Positions 1-13,740 of a stretch of 64,000 nt of DNA are shown piece by piece; within the stretch, counting starts at the first letter, position 1, and every line of letters starts with the position of its first letter. The notes under the pieces are model-generated. The model made no database searches, was not told the DNA's origin, and saw only the letters and a list, made by a program, of their open reading frames with translations. The stretch spans positions 774,929-838,928 of the forward strand of contig SSNP01000007.1 of the NCBI GenBank assembly GCA_006937955.1. The letters run 5' to 3'. A program made the translations under genes and the position numbers. The stretch is from Pachypanchax playfairii (lineage: Eukaryota; Chordata; Actinopteri; Cyprinodontiformes; Aplocheilidae).

Positions 1-3000
1 AGAAGAGGGTTTTTGTTTAGTTTAAAACAAATAGAGCTGCATGAAAAGCAGTCGGACAGTGTAAGCAAACACAATGTTAGAACTTTACAGATTAGGACAG
101 ACATAAAGAAAAATATTTTGAACTGATCTGTTTATTCTAAAATTAATGAGGTCTCACTTGAGAGGACAAAATGTGTTTGATAAGTTACAGTGAAAAAACT
201 TGATGTGGTGATCTCTAATTCTTGGTGGAAGGTTGTTTAAATCACAGCCACAAAATAGGCAAAGACAAGTCCCCAAATCCTTAAAAATTGAATATTTATC
301 AGCACAAAGCAGGAGAGTGATTCATAAAGACCAAACAGGTCAAACATGAAGAGCAGCAAGTTTAGAGTTTTTTTGTAATCTTCCACGAGGAAAGAATTCC
401 TACAAAACTACTCGAAGGTTCTGCTTAAACCGAGATGTTGGATGCTAAAATCTTGTGTGTATTTCTATGTATATAATAGTGCAGATAAACTTGTACTGAT
501 TATATTATAAGTACAGCTGTGTTTAAAAGTGTTTGGAGCCAAAACAAGATAAATAGGATTAAACAGGATTATAATCCAAAGTATAGCAGCTACCTGTTAA
601 CAGTTTACATACAGTTATGTCCAATAACAGAGGGGAAAAAACAAACATTTTTTAAACTAGTGTTTTTTGGATCAAACAACTAACAAATATATACACTATA
701 TTTTAGTATAAAATAATACCATGATGAAAAATTTGGCACTTGTCTCTTATTGTACCATCAGAGGACAGAAGACATGGTTGGTCACAGTATGTTTTGGATA
801 AAAGTACTAATCCACTACCCAAAAACAGCAGCAGAATTCTCTCTTTTGAAAATTCACCACACTGAACCGAAACCAAACTGCTAGCTAAAAAACAGAACAT
901 AAAAGAAAAGGTTTCCCTGATTCCTCCTTCAATCATCAAACGCTACTGCAAGCTTAGATGTGTCAAATAAATACTAAAACCCTGACTTCATACTTCATAA
1001 ATCTTCATTTAGTAACATATATATTAAAACACTAAACCGTATCTATTTTTTAGAGTTTAAAATTAAGTTTAATATCCTCATTATTATTATTTACTTATAT
1101 ACTTTGCTCGAGTCTTTAAATAATATGTAATTCATTATTTTCCTTTGGACACTGACATCTAACATAATGAGGTTGAAACACTTCTATGATCTCCTCGATT
1201 TGTCTTTACAGAACAATATAAAGAAGTAAAAATAAAGATATATATAAAGATATATTTTTTCGATATTATAAAATTGCTACTAATATTTGTTAAGAGTTAA
1301 CTGGTGATGTATGTGTTCAGTCTAGTGGAGTCTTTCTACTCGGCAGAGTGAGTTCAGTAAACAGTTTAACAGGGTCATGAGTTAGTTTAAAAGGTTCTGT
1401 TGCAATTAATGTGAGTCACATTCACAGAAAAATCACTGTGGCATCACGGCTTCATCACATAATTTTCACGCTGGTTATTTCCTAATGACAGTTTCAGGCT
1501 GAACTCGGTGACATGAGTAAATCACTTTCACTGTGGTCTAAATCTGAACTGCATGAAGTCACATTAATGAATAATAGATACAAACAAGATTACACAGTCA
1601 AAAGGACAAGGTTCACTAAAAGACATGGGGGTAATGAACTGGACCAACATGAACCAGCCATACAGATCATGATTTAAGCCTCAAAATCCCTGATGTTTTT
1701 TCCCACACTGATACAGCCATATGATAATGACACAAGCAAAAACTGAAAGAGTTTAGTCCCCTTCAGGTTTTATTCAGTTTGTTAGACAGCAGACCCTTGA
1801 GTACTCTTACAGTACTTATATTTTCTCTTACAGTAAACACTGCACACATACTGAACCTCTCAGTCATTTGTCTCCGTAATTGAAGAAGCTACGAGGAACC
1901 TGTCCAACCAGATATTTTTAATATTCAGAGAAAGAAGCCTTGAGCTGAATTCAAGTTAAGTTTGGCCAAATGTTTCTGGAAAAATCCAAAGACAAGGAAA
2001 ATACCAGCTCTGATGTAACTGGAAAGGAATTTAAAAATTAACATAAATAAGAATGTAACAAAGAGGGAATTAAAACATCAACAACAACAAAACAAGCCTG
2101 AACTGAACTTGGATCCTGTGCTGTTAGGGTAAAAATTTAAACTGCTCTTCCTGTGAGAAGTTTCAAACAAAACAAAAAGAGTAAGAACCTCAAATAGATT
2201 TTAGTCTAAAAGATAAGACAAGCATGACTTGTGGTTTTGGTCTCTTAGACCAGCATCCCATTAAAAAGAAGCTCATTTTTTAACTTGTCAGTGTAATCAG
2301 TCTCCCCATTAGATGTTACATAATCCACAAGGAATTTTTCACACAGAGACATTTATGAATGGAAAGGCAGAGTCCAACACGCCAATTTACAAGAAAGAAA
2401 CAAACAGAAAGAACTCAAACAAAAACATGCTTGTATGCACTTTATAAAAAAGGAGTCCTCATGCTATAAAATGCAAAGAAAAAAGATGACACTGCTGTTA
2501 TTGCTAAATGGGACGAGTATTCATTAATTAGCCATAATGTAATTAACTCCCTGTAAAATTGTGCTAAAACCATCATTTTGTTGAAAGTGCTTAGAGACTT
2601 TAATCTACTTGTTCTTTGATACTCTTCGGTGTTGAAAATGTCTGCTGACTCATTTAAGTTGTCATAAACAAAAATAACATCCAAAATAATCACAATAAAT
2701 AAAATATAAGTAACAAGCAGAACACTGCAGTGATTGCTGCTTGCTCAGCTTGTGAGAATAAATCCGTTAGGCATTTCTATTTATCTGGACAACAATTCAG
2801 ACTGCTTTATTACCAGACAGGACATGGGGGGGCGATACAGAGGTTGAACACAGCTGGTTTCAGAGTCTGAAAGGGAGCAAAATGTCCATGTTTGCATGGA
2901 GTCGTGCAAAATAACAGCCTGAAAAAGGTGTTAAAATAATGATTTTAGACGTATAGATTTAGACGTGTTTCATATGCGCAATAGATGAGTCAGGAAGAAA

Positions 3001-5585
3001 ATTTAACATTAAAAATTCCTTTTGGACCTTCATGTCATTGTTTTTTGGTGTTTTGTGAGGTTTATGAGGGTGTACGTGAAGTTCTGTTAGAGACTTTTAA
3101 TTTGTAAGTGTAAAACAATAAGCGGGCAGGATAAAATGGGTACGTGACGGAAAACAAAAGGGAGACAAGATGTCTGCTGGTGGCGGGTAAGTGGTATTTG
3201 TAACTTCTGTTCATACTCAACCCAACCTGGTTATATAACAAGGCAACAGAAGGGGCACTGGCCCAAAATGAAGTCTTGATTTTGCTGGATGCAGCACAAT
3301 ACTCAGTGTACCATGGGCCAGTGTGTAAGACCAAAACACTCCCAGCTTATGAATCAGCACCAAGATGACAAATAGAGAACAGTCAGTCCCAAGTTTTAGT
3401 CCTGGAAGATTATTTAGACCCGCCACAGATTGTGACCTCGTGATGACCTCACTACCAAGTCTAAAGAAGACTTACTGGTTGCCTTGAAGCAAGAGCACTG
3501 CTTCACTCCACAATGTGAATTAGGCCAATAGGCAGCAGCAGATTTCATAACATGTAAAAAACTAGTTAGAATGATATTTGGTTATAAGGAAAGTCTCAGC
3601 GTTGTCTGACAGATATGATCTAATGGACATCTTAGAATATGTTCTCTAATTGCCACTTATGATGATGTAACAAAACTTTGTGGCTATTCTGAAGCCAGCT
3701 GGCACAAACTAGGAAACTTTGTTTACAACAGAACACTAACTAGAAAGCCCTGATGCATCTAATGTATCTGATTACGTTTACTAGAACAGTGAAACAAATT
3801 TAAAAGATGACCATAGTAAATTATAATAATAACACCCGTGTCTCTTTTATTCACTGTCACTTTTCTTTTTAAAGAAAGGTGTGCGCAAATGTTATAAAAA
3901 TATATTTTTAAACCGTCAATAAGACCCTGAAAAATTCCATATAAATGTAATAATCGACCACATTTAATTAGAAATACAAATCAGAATAAAACAGCAGAAT
4001 GAATCCAGCAGAGGGAGCTAAAATGTAAACTATTACTCAAGAGGCTTAATGGCTTTCTGTCTGGTCTCCTGCTTCCTCACAGGTTTCCTATTCTTTTTTT
4101 GTTCTGACTCATTCTTACATTATCACATTTCCCCAAAGACAAATGCCCTATTTCAGGTCAGATTAAGCAGCCACATCAAGGTTCTCATGTCCTAAATGTA
4201 ATACAATGAAAAGTAGGAAGGAAGGAAAAGCCTGCCAATTGAACAGGAAGTAAAAAAAATGGTTGAAAAATGTTAAATGTCACTTTTAATTGTTGATTTT
4301 TATCAGTTTACAAAACCCACAACAAAATTTAGCTGACATTAGATAAATCAAAATCAAATATTTGGTGTGATCTCTTCAAACAAATCAGCAGTTCTTCTAT
4401 TTACACTCGATTTACACTTAAATTATGATTCTTGTAGGTTTAGATTTAAGTTTAACATAAAATAAAATTCTACCAAACAGATTGATGTAACAGCTGAATA
4501 GGAGACTTGAAACTGAGGAAGAGTCAAACTGGTAGTTTTACTACATCAGCAAGTCTCTTCCAGACATGTGCTGTTTGAGCTCTTTTAAAGAAGAACAAAG
4601 AAATAGGGCATCTCTGAGCCCCCTCAACATAGTGGTGTTAAGAAGATGCAGCAGATGAAAGGCACATTGTGCTGACTGCCCTTTGAAATAAGAAGATGTA
4701 GAGCAGTGCCATTAGCTCTGAGCAGGCAGGGTCCTGGGACCAGATCCACCTACGAGTAGTCTGAGCAGAAGTGGTCTTTATGGAAGAAAACAGGTCAGAG
4801 AGCCAAACCTCTGGTGTGGAAATGAGGCAAAGCTGGTGTACCAAGACAAACTGATGCTGTTTGAATGTGGCCAAAATCAATAATAATTCAATTAGGATTT
4901 TCATTTTTGGTTCGCTCTACTTTCTTTTATAACCTTTATTCATACCTGCTGTTATCTTCTGCACAGTATAAAAAAATATTTGACAGATTGCACTAAATTC
5001 AAAGAGTAACAAAGACAATCATGAAAAAACTGGGACAAGTGAGAGTTAGGGTAGATAACATCAGACAAAAACTAGATGATTCTGGAGAGTGTGACACGAG
5101 GCGGTGGCAATAAACTGTGAGAAAATTTAAGATTCCTCAGATTCTTACTGGCTGACACGGTTCTGGTTCTTAGCAGAAGGAAAATATGCAGATATTTCCC
5201 TAGTGGGTGCGATCAGATTTGAACCGTCCATCCACATGTGCTCTAAGTGGGTCAGTAGCTCAGCGATCTATGGTCTCATCCATAATTTATCAGTGATAGA
5301 AATGACAGCGACTGAGCAGGGAGTGGCAGGGATGCAGAGCATGGCCTTTCTGTGTCTGTCAGTCTGCTTTCTCCACTCATGGCCTCCGAAAATAAGCAAT
5401 TTCCCCTTTGAAAACAACTCATTGTCGTCTCAGAGTGAAGGAGAGAAAAAACAAAACTATAGAGGGTAAGTTAGCAAGATGATATCTGAGAAACAGGGAT
5501 GAATATTAGGGTCGACCTGAATGAACTTAATATTTAAAGAAAACAATCTAATGTGGGTTAGAATGACTAAGAAAACAGAGGCGTA
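1..5585. other. TMCC1 intron, no exon recognised
   Basis: AT-rich DNA that must lie in the TMCC1 intron following exons 13179-13217 and 14901-15569, because no downstream TMCC1 exon (the large coiled-coil exon) can be recognised between here and those exons. Short ORFs here lack conserved motifs, splice signals or codon bias. Position 4015-4029 holds a CTCF-like motif, noted in the findings. A stretch at about 4570-4880 looks somewhat repeat-like, but I could not name it. Confidence 0.6.
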
Positions 5586-5918
5586 TTAAAGCAGAACTAA
5601 GTAAGTTTTTTCACCTCAATAAATGTTTTCTAGAGTCCCTGTGGGGGTAAACAAGGACTTGGCGGGGTGATTCGTGGGTCCCTCCCCTCCCTCCGGGGTC
5701 TGTGTCCTGAAAGCAGCACTTGCAACTTTCAGTGGATCGGACCCGACTAATCTCGCGAGAACAAACCTGCTTTACGGCACTCACACTCACGTACATAAAT
5801 ACAAGCATGAAGCCCTTGCCATTGTTAGCAACGCCACCCTTAGGAGCGCAAAGATGACAATAATACTCACCTGTCGAGACATTTTCTTGGTTTTGTTTTT
5901 CTTTCTTCTTGCAAAAGN

Positions 5919-6400
5919 CATGCTTCAGACACAAATACAAGCATGAGCCCAAAGAGGAAGGACCAGCTGCAGGCCAAAAATACATACACAAAGGATGACC
6001 TGCAGTGACTCACTGTTACATGTATAAAACCTCATTACAGCCCCCAAAATCCAAACAACAAAACTACAGTTTTAAACTTGAAATTTAAACGTTCAGAAAA
6101 TCTTTAAAGTTTTTAAGGTATTCATGATTTAAAAAAAAGAAAAGAAACAGAATATAACAATGCATCTGAATATCACTGAACAGTGAACTTGATCAGCGCT
6201 GCTTCAGACATCAGTCTATTAATAGAAGCAGAGACACAGACAGCAGAATTCTTTCTCATTTAGATCCACATTAGAAACCTATAAATCTGCCTGCCGGAAA
6301 GAAAATTACCTCAATCTCTCGGCTTTATCTCCTCGTCTCTCCATCATTCTCGGGGTCACTTACACACATTTATCTTTTAACACATCATTCTGCATCAAAT
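5919..6400 (+). repeat. Direct repeat copy 1 (probable false duplication)
   Basis: Nearly identical to 6572-7051, with only single-base changes and a small A-run indel (for example the A/G tract near 6130 against 6785). This copy sits inside the MITE and is bounded by an N at 5918 and the N run starting at 6401, whereas copy 2 continues smoothly into unique flank. The pattern suggests a misplaced contig end or second haplotype rather than a biological duplication. Confidence 0.75.
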
Positions 6401-6472
6401 NNNNNNNNNNNNNNNNNNNNNNNNNNNNNNNNNNNNNNNNNNNNNNNNNNNGGGGGGGGGGGGGGGGGGGGG
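6401..6472. other. Assembly gap (51 N) followed by a 21-G run
   Basis: Positions 6401-6451 are N and 6452-6472 are all G, followed by a GCGGCGGCGG-type stretch. A long G homopolymer next to a gap is typical of sequencing or assembly failure in GC-rich sequence, so no biological meaning should be attached to ORFs crossing it. Confidence 0.9.
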
Positions 6473-6571
6473 TCTGCGGCGGCGGCGGGGGAACGTTACG
6501 ACAGTGAGCTTTCACAGGGGACCAGTAGGGGGAGAGCGAGAGCAAAACTTACTTAGTTCTGCTTTAATGCA

Positions 6572-7051
6572 CATGCTTCAGACACAAATACAAGCATGAG
6601 CCCAAAGAGGAAGGACCAGCTGCAGGCCAAAAATACATACACAAAGGATGACCTGCAGTGACTCACTGTTACATGTATAAAACCTCATTACAGCCCCCAA
6701 AATCCAAACAACAAAACTACAGTTTTAAACTTGAAATTTAAACGTTCAGAAAATCTTTAAAGTTTTTAAGGTATTCGTGATTTAAAAAAAAAAAGAAACA
6801 GAATATAACAATGCATCTGAATATCACTGAACAGTGAACTTGATCAGCGCCGCTTCAGACATCAGTCTATTAATAGAAGCAGAGACACAGACAGCAGAAT
6901 TCTTTCTCATTTAGATCCACATTAGAAACCTATAAATCTGCCTGCCGGAAAGAAAATTACCTCAATCTCTCGGCTTTATCTCCTCGTCTCTCCATCATTC
7001 TCGGGGTCACTTACACACATTTATCTTTTAACACATCATTCTGCATCAAAT
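6572..7051 (+). repeat. Direct repeat copy 2 (probable genuine flank)
   Basis: Partner of 5919-6400. It follows the right end of the MITE and runs on without a break into the intron sequence after 7051, so this copy is likely the true genomic position. Confidence 0.75.
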
Positions 7052-10000
7052 CTCTTCTGAATCCTATATTTCATCCATCTTTTTATGCCAACAGAACTGA
7101 CAATTTCATGCTAATTTCACACACGTTATTACATGTTTTATCTTGTAACATCTTCCCATGTGTAAGTATGAGCATGTGACTTGTGAATGTTACCGGCAGC
7201 TGTTGTCTCGATCTATCCGCATAATGAATATTCAACAGCCTAATTAAACAGGCTGAGGCGATGCATCAAAGGGAACTCAAACAGTTGGGGTAAAGAGTTC
7301 GGGTACACACACACACGCACGCACACAAAGCTTACACATGCACTACAGCAAGAGAGACAAGCATATAATTACAGTCTACATCCAAAATTATACACATCGC
7401 AAGAAAATATTTACAGAATCTATTTACCTTCCTAGCATAATTTCCATTCACTGTGTTCACCTTCCTGCTGGATTATTAGTTCATTTAATAAGAATCAGAA
7501 ACAGAATTAGGTAAAAAAAATCAGTCAGAGTAAGTGAATATGCCACACGGCAGAAAAGGAAAGCTTCAATTTGGAGCCTGAACTTTCATGTGACGTATTG
7601 TTTCTTTGTTTAGTACCGAGTTGTTCATTTGCAGCGGTCAGCTGTTGCATGGGTGAATCTTTACCTTTTTATTGCTGTTTTTTTAATGCTGTTTTTGTTA
7701 GGATGAAACTGTTAATTTGGTCTTTTAAACAGATTTTTTCCTGTTAAATGGAAATGCCGTGTGCACACTGGTAAATGTGTGGTATGTCTCTGGATGGAAT
7801 TTGCTGACTGCATTGCAGCGGGGGTCACTCGGGGTTGTCAAGTTAACAAAAAAGAAATCGTAATTTCAAAGTCAGTGACTTGGCACATTAATTACAAGTC
7901 TAATTTTAGACAGCACTCTTTCCTGCTGTGAGAGGTCGTCATTGCATCAGACAGGCTGATGAGGTAACCTGCAAGCTTTCAGCTGGGTAAAACCAATTCA
8001 ACCCCCCCTAGTTTGAACATCACCCTGTTACCATGGTGACAGGCTCCACTGTTTGAGCACTGGACACAGATGAGAGGGTGAACGCTAAAGGAAGGCAGTC
8101 TTTAAGACGAGCAGTGAGATGGTAAGGAGGGTGGAGGTTGCAGTAATGAGATAAAGAAATGAAAGCCATGTAGAATAAGCAGTGCAGCACAAGTTGTGTA
8201 AGGAAATCCTCATGTTTAATCATTCATATTGGACAAAGCTTTGTGAGATTCCACCTAAAACCAACAGAGGGTGATAAAAATGTAAGAAACTGCTGAATAA
8301 ATACAAAGTTATCTACAGCAAGAGACACTGAACAGTTTCATGATAGAAAAATAAAACGTGTGACTCGAGTGCAAAAGATTTTAGTCTCCTGACTATTTGG
8401 AATTTGACAGTTTTTAACAGTCCAGACTACATGATTCTTTAGAAGGTGGGAACACAATGACCTCTACACATGATGACAATGAGTTGTCCTTGGGTCATTT
8501 TGATTCAGAGGACAATTTCTTTAGATATGAACAAAAAGAGTGCATCCTAAACATGTTAACAACACCTGTGTTCATGCTTATAAGGTCTGTGTTGCACCTG
8601 TGATGCTCTTGGGAGAGTGTTTGATTTTTGAGCCAAGAATCAGAACAGGTTTTGAATGTCACTTGGAGGAATCAAATTTCTGCTTGAGACAATCAATCTA
8701 TCTTCACATGAATGAAACATTATATCTTACAGCAACCCTGCTCTGTCAGGCTTTGAGAAATCCATAGAAATGTTGTTGAATATTTAGAAAGTATGTGGCT
8801 ACAGCTCGTATTTTCTCTCATCAAATTTCAGGCACAAATTCTTGTAACTCGTTTGCAGAGCCCAGCTGCACTAATCAGCAGTAATATGGCAAACACACGG
8901 GTATTAAATAAATGATTAGTTAAACATCCAATGAGTAAATATCAAACTAGTCATTTATCTCTCCATCTGAGAGCTCAAATTACATTCACTGATCATTTTT
9001 CATACATGGTAAACAAACACCCACAATGCACCACAGTGAGCTTTAACAAAAGGACCAAAACAGGACGTCTATTGTACTTAACTCAGTCAATACTAGTGGT
9101 GTGTGTTCGGGTGGTCAATGATTGTCTCTGCAGCACAATCATTCATGTTACAGGGTTCAGAAATACTCGACAGATCTTTCATGCACATACTGCTCTGAGA
9201 AGAACTGCTGAGATAAGCTAATTTAAACTGTTTGCAAACAAGGAAAAGGAGGAATATTATGTATATTTAATTGGAGGGAGAGAATGAGAAGGTAAAGACA
9301 TGAGGGCAAAGTAAAACTAGGGGAATTAAGCCTAAACAGTTTATTTTATCTGAAAGTTAAAACTCTGAAAGCACAGACTCATCAGTGAACATTTGCTGCG
9401 GTCCTTTAATTCAGTAACACTGCTGTATAATCTCAGTTAATGCTGACAGAGCCTGACCCACATAGAGTGAACTCAGAAACACAAACTCTCACAGACACAC
9501 TACCTGAAAAATGGCGTGCTACAGGCTGGTACTTGGCAAACACACAGGTATGACATCACCTCCAGTGTAAACTAAAAACGCATGCTTCTCTCTCGCAGGT
9601 CAAACGCAGTGATTCTGCATGATTGTGACTGTGAGCTTTTATGTGTCATTACAAGGCTTTGTAGTTCTGAAGTGTATCCACTGTCTCAGCAGCATGTAAG
9701 CGTGACAGAGCTAATACCTTTAGATCTTTCTAATCAGTGTCACCATTATATCAGACCAAGTTGTGAGATCCTGCTGCAAAAGGTCAAAAACACTTTGCTG
9801 AACAGAGTCAGTAGCCTGAGTGGGTTAGACATGAAGACATTAAACTAGGAAAAACAGAACAAGCCTCGGGGATCAGGTGATGTTTGGTTTCATTCTCTCA
9901 TCAGCTCTGCTGAAATACATCCAAATCCTTCAAAATAAAGCTCTGATAATAAAGTTCTTGTAGAATTCAACATAAACTTTTATGTAATGTATGACTGAAA

Positions 10001-13000
10001 TCTCACATACATAAATATTCCTTGTGTGAAACATGTAAATAAAAGTTAATAAAAGGTTACATTCAAACAGAATGTCATTTTAAATAACATTATCTTTCAT
10101 TTGTTTTGTTAGAATAATGTTCAGAAATGAAAAACAAATATCTGTATAAAAAAATATCTGGAGGAGTTTACAAGGTGTCAATCCAGTGTACTTTAGAATT
10201 CAAAGTGTTTTTCCCTAAACACAAGCTGTCAAGTGCAAAAGTTTGAAACCACAATGAAAGCAAACCGACGTTTATATAAACCTCCAAACTCCACAGCTGA
10301 GAACTGACAAGTGAAAAACAGAGTCTATGATAAATTTCGATTCTGGGCTATTTCAGAATCATTTTTACAAATGGATGTAAATATTATGTAAAAATCATGT
10401 TTTTTTTCTCATTAAAAACCAATTGACCTCTAATTCCTCTCCTTCATATATTCTGCAGAACACATCTGGTATAAACTGGTCTCTCCAGAATCAAAGGATA
10501 GAATAAAGACTCGTTAAAAAAGTGGCACATAAACAGGTAAAAGTGTAAATATAACAAGCTTCAATGAGAGATAAATACATAAAAGAGCTTCAACCCAGAT
10601 GCTGAACTTGCTAAATAAAGAACACGCAACTCCAATAACCCAAGTGCTGTCAACAGAAAGCTGTTAGGTTAAAGACTTTGAAGGATAAAGAAGACTACAG
10701 AGTTAAATCTCATGGACTTGATTCTGCTGTCACCTTAATCAGCCCTACTTAACAGGTTCTGCACACAATCTCTGAGTCCATATAGTTTAAGTTCTGTTAC
10801 AATGAAAGGACATGAGTAAAACATTAAAAATAATCAGAAATTGAGGCTGTAGTTCAAAGATACAAGAATAAAATCTTTACTGATTCTCTCTCTTGGAACA
10901 ACTTACTAGGTGAAATAAAATATTATTGCTTTATGATATGGAATATTACCAAAAGTGTAATTTTGTGTTTCAGTTCTCAGATTAATTTACAAAAATAAGG
11001 AGGAGCAGTAACACAGGTGTTCTTGTAAGAGCTGATGCTCGAGGGAAAGAAGGAGGTCATGAACCCAGATCCCTTTTCTTTCCAATAATTCTCATCATCT
11101 CACTTTTGGGGTGAATATGTTGCAGACAGGCCCTGGAGGAAGTTCAGGCTGCTAAAGACAAACACAGTTTCAGACTCTCTTGGGCACAGATATCTTATGA
11201 AGTGTGTGCGTGTGTGTTTGGGGGGGGGGTAGCCTGAAGGTTTGGATCTAATTTCAACTCAGTAGCTCATATCCCACTAGAGCCTATTCTCCTGCACGTT
11301 CCTCCAACATCTCCTGCTGTAACAGACTGACACTAAAATATCAGGAACATCCGGTAGTTCAAAACTTCTAACAGCTTTTGTTTCATTTTACCATTTGCAA
11401 CAAAAAGATTTGACGAGGGAGCAGATTTATGATCGTCTTCTGTGTGTAGTAAAGCCTGTTTGAGAGCAAAATAGATGTGCAGTGATAATAAAGAGATATT
11501 TGCACGCTGCCTTGTTGTACAATTCACTTACTATATGAATGGAATTACATTAAAATGACACATGCAGATTTAACTGCTATGCTCTATAATGCACAATTTA
11601 CAGACTGTTTACTGACAAAAGAAACAGTAGAACTATGGGGACAGACTGTTGTTGCACAATGGACAAGAGGGTTTGCACAGCACTGGTAGGAGCACAGATG
11701 TATAAAAATATTCTTCACTTTTTCTAAATTGTTGGAAAACCAAAATAGAATGTTACTAACTCAAGCCACTAGTTAACTGGAGAACACCCAACAGTGAAAC
11801 TCTTAACTAACAGAGGTCAACAGACCTAATTGTTCCACCAAAACTCTTGTGAGAATTCATTGTTTTGATCTCCGATTTATTTATGCTGTCTTATCTATCA
11901 TGTTGTAATGGACGGACTCCTGCTAGAAAGTCACTGTCATCATTTGATCTAAATTGTCATCGACCACAAACTAATATTTCCAAAATGGCTTGGATGTAGA
12001 GACTCACTGGAAGATTTCACATCCCTTCACTATGAGGAAACAGAAAACTACTGAAATAATGTTATATTATTGTATATGAAAATGGACAAAGCAACTTTGT
12101 CTACTTCCTTTGTACAAAACAGAAGCCATAAAATTCCATTTACAACTGCTGCCACATTGTATTTTTGGGACCAGAGTCTGTGCACTAAAGGCTTAGGGTT
12201 AATGTCCTGCCTACTCACCTGCACACAAAATGTTTTTCAACTATTAAATTAGTAATTACAACCTAACAGGTAGGAAGAATAAAATAACTATGTGAATCAA
12301 AAGGTGTCATTTTATTTTATTTATTTCATGGAGGGGGCGGGACTTCAAACATCTACTGCAGCCAGCAACTCATTTTGTTTCAGATTAACTTCTACTTTCT
12401 GCTTAAGTGTCCATTTTATTATATATACATAGTAAATGGTTAAACTGTAGTGTTTAGGTAAATAGTGTTTTTATAATACAGAAATCCCCCCCAGAACTGG
12501 CCCCTCCCATCTGTAACCATGATTTGCAACAATGTTCTAATTTCCTGGTTTAGAAAATCAAATTATTACCTAGTATCTAAGTAATGAGTCTGATTATGTC
12601 GAGGTTTTCAGACAGAGACATTTACCAGTGCAATTATGTGGATTTAAAAATAAACAGGGATATTGTTGTGAGTCAATCAATTAATCAGCAGCTGATTGTA
12701 ATTGATATGAGTGGCTGAGCAGCAGCAGAACAACACGCTTCAAAAAACATGTAATCCTGATTTTAAACACATCAACACTCTTTAACCACTTGACAACCGG
12801 GGCACAATTTTCATGGATGAACAGCCCAGTATTTAGAGGAAGTCATAAATGCTACCTTGTTAGAAATAATTAAACATAACAAACACTCTTACCACTTTAA
12901 CATGAGTTAATGTTTATCAAACGTCAATATTAAATCATCAGAATATGAACCAGTGAATAAATATACAGAGTCAATATGGTGTTATGCATTACAGGTGAAA

Positions 13001-13178
13001 ACAATTTGTTTTCCTAAACATATGACAAACAGGTAATATCTTCCTATTAGGCTGCTTTTATAAAATCAAACCTGTGATTAGGTGTTGAAAATGTCACTTC
13101 TTACCATAAACCTTATCATCTAAATAACAGACAGAATAACCGAAAGTAAAAGATTTAACAGCAGTGCTGAAATCTTAC
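7052..13178. other. TMCC1 intron, no gene recognised
   Basis: AT-rich intronic DNA with a short CA microsatellite near 7304-7327. The stretch 7180-7270 is rich in homeodomain-type ATTA and TAAT cores and could be a conserved element, but this is a guess from composition. Another block at 12660-12720 combines TCAATCAATTAATCAG with an inverted partner. The ORFs at 8540-8767, 8931-9221 and 9582-9848 carry no recognisable domain. Confidence 0.55.
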
Positions 13179-13217
13179 CTTTGAGTATTGTCTTCGTAGA
13201 CTGAAGCGCTGCACCAT
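13179..13217 (-). CDS. tmcc1: TMCC1 alternative first coding exon (short isoform)
   Basis: Read on the minus strand, an ATG at 13217 in a strong start context (A at -3, G at +4) opens a 13-codon stretch, MVQRFSLRRQYSK, directly followed by the consensus donor GTAAGA (13178-13173). I recall the same short amino terminus, MVQRFSLRRQ.SK, from vertebrate TMCC1 short isoforms, where it joins the exon beginning IERLEVSS. The exon ends in phase 0, as does the large exon at 14901-15569 lying upstream in transcription, so the two are interchangeable starts for one shared downstream exon. That exon is not in this window. TMCC1 is an ER membrane protein with C-terminal coiled coils and two transmembrane segments, reported to act in ER-associated endosome fission. 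The 5' untranslated part of this exon continues to higher coordinates, with its start undetermined. Confidence 0.8.
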
Positions 13218-13740
13218 CCTCCCTGATGGACTGACAGACCCACAGCTGGAACCCCTGTTCTACTCCACTCTGCTAATACCCCTCTGAAGTCCACACACTG
13301 CCTCATATGGTACACTCCACATTCACACACATGTGCTGAAGGCACACACTCTACCTTCTCTAAACAGCCATGTGTACACACATTTAGATTCCACACCGCT
13401 TGACTCTACTATGCAAACACAAGTGAGAAGAAAGGGGAGGAAAACGGTGAGAAAGATGAAAAAGAAAAGGAGCAAAGAAGTGACAGAGAGAGAGAGATGC
13501 TTTGTCGCCTCGCATGAACCGAGTCGTCTCATACTCACAGTCACTCAAACTCACATGGTTCTCAGTGCTCAAATTATTTTTAGGACACAGTCAGCATGTA
13601 AAACACAGATAAAAATGAGAGCTTACATTCACACATGCACACTCTCCTCCACATCCTCCTCTGAAGACAGAACTGACAGCACACTCAAACACAGTCAAGA
13701 GCTCAGATCCCACTCATATAGGACGAGGTAAGGTTGCCTC
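13218..13740 (-). promoter_or_regulatory. tmcc1: Candidate internal promoter and 5' UTR of short TMCC1 isoform
   Basis: Sequence upstream (minus strand) of the MVQRF start exon. A transcript starting with that exon needs a promoter here. The minus strand has a TATA-like CCTATATGAG near 13712-13721, and possible donors such as GTAAGC occur, but the transcription start cannot be placed from sequence alone. ORFs in this stretch are frame shadows of low-complexity sequence. Confidence 0.4.

Larger units (their letters stand above)
5586..6567. mobile_element. TTAA-ended MITE (T2/Kolobok-like), broken by an assembly error
   Basis: The left end reads TTAA followed by AGCAGAACTAAGTAAGTTTT, and the right end carries the exact reverse complement of those 20 bases followed by TTAA. 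TTAA target duplications with ends of the TTAAAGNRG type are known from T2/Kolobok MITEs. There is no transposase. The interior is interrupted: an N at 5918, then about 480 bp that also occur outside the right end (6572-7051), then 51 Ns (6401-6451) and 21 Gs. The true element is therefore probably 5586-5917 plus the missing middle plus about 6473-6567. The family name is inference; the inverted ends are directly visible. Confidence 0.7.

Noticed and set aside
6360..6545. Proline-rich ORF crossing the N run
   Set aside because: Made by the G homopolymer and the assembly gap.
13333..13731. 132-codon plus-strand ORF as a gene
   Set aside because: Lies opposite the TMCC1 promoter region in purine-rich low-complexity DNA, with threonine/serine-rich composition and no domain.
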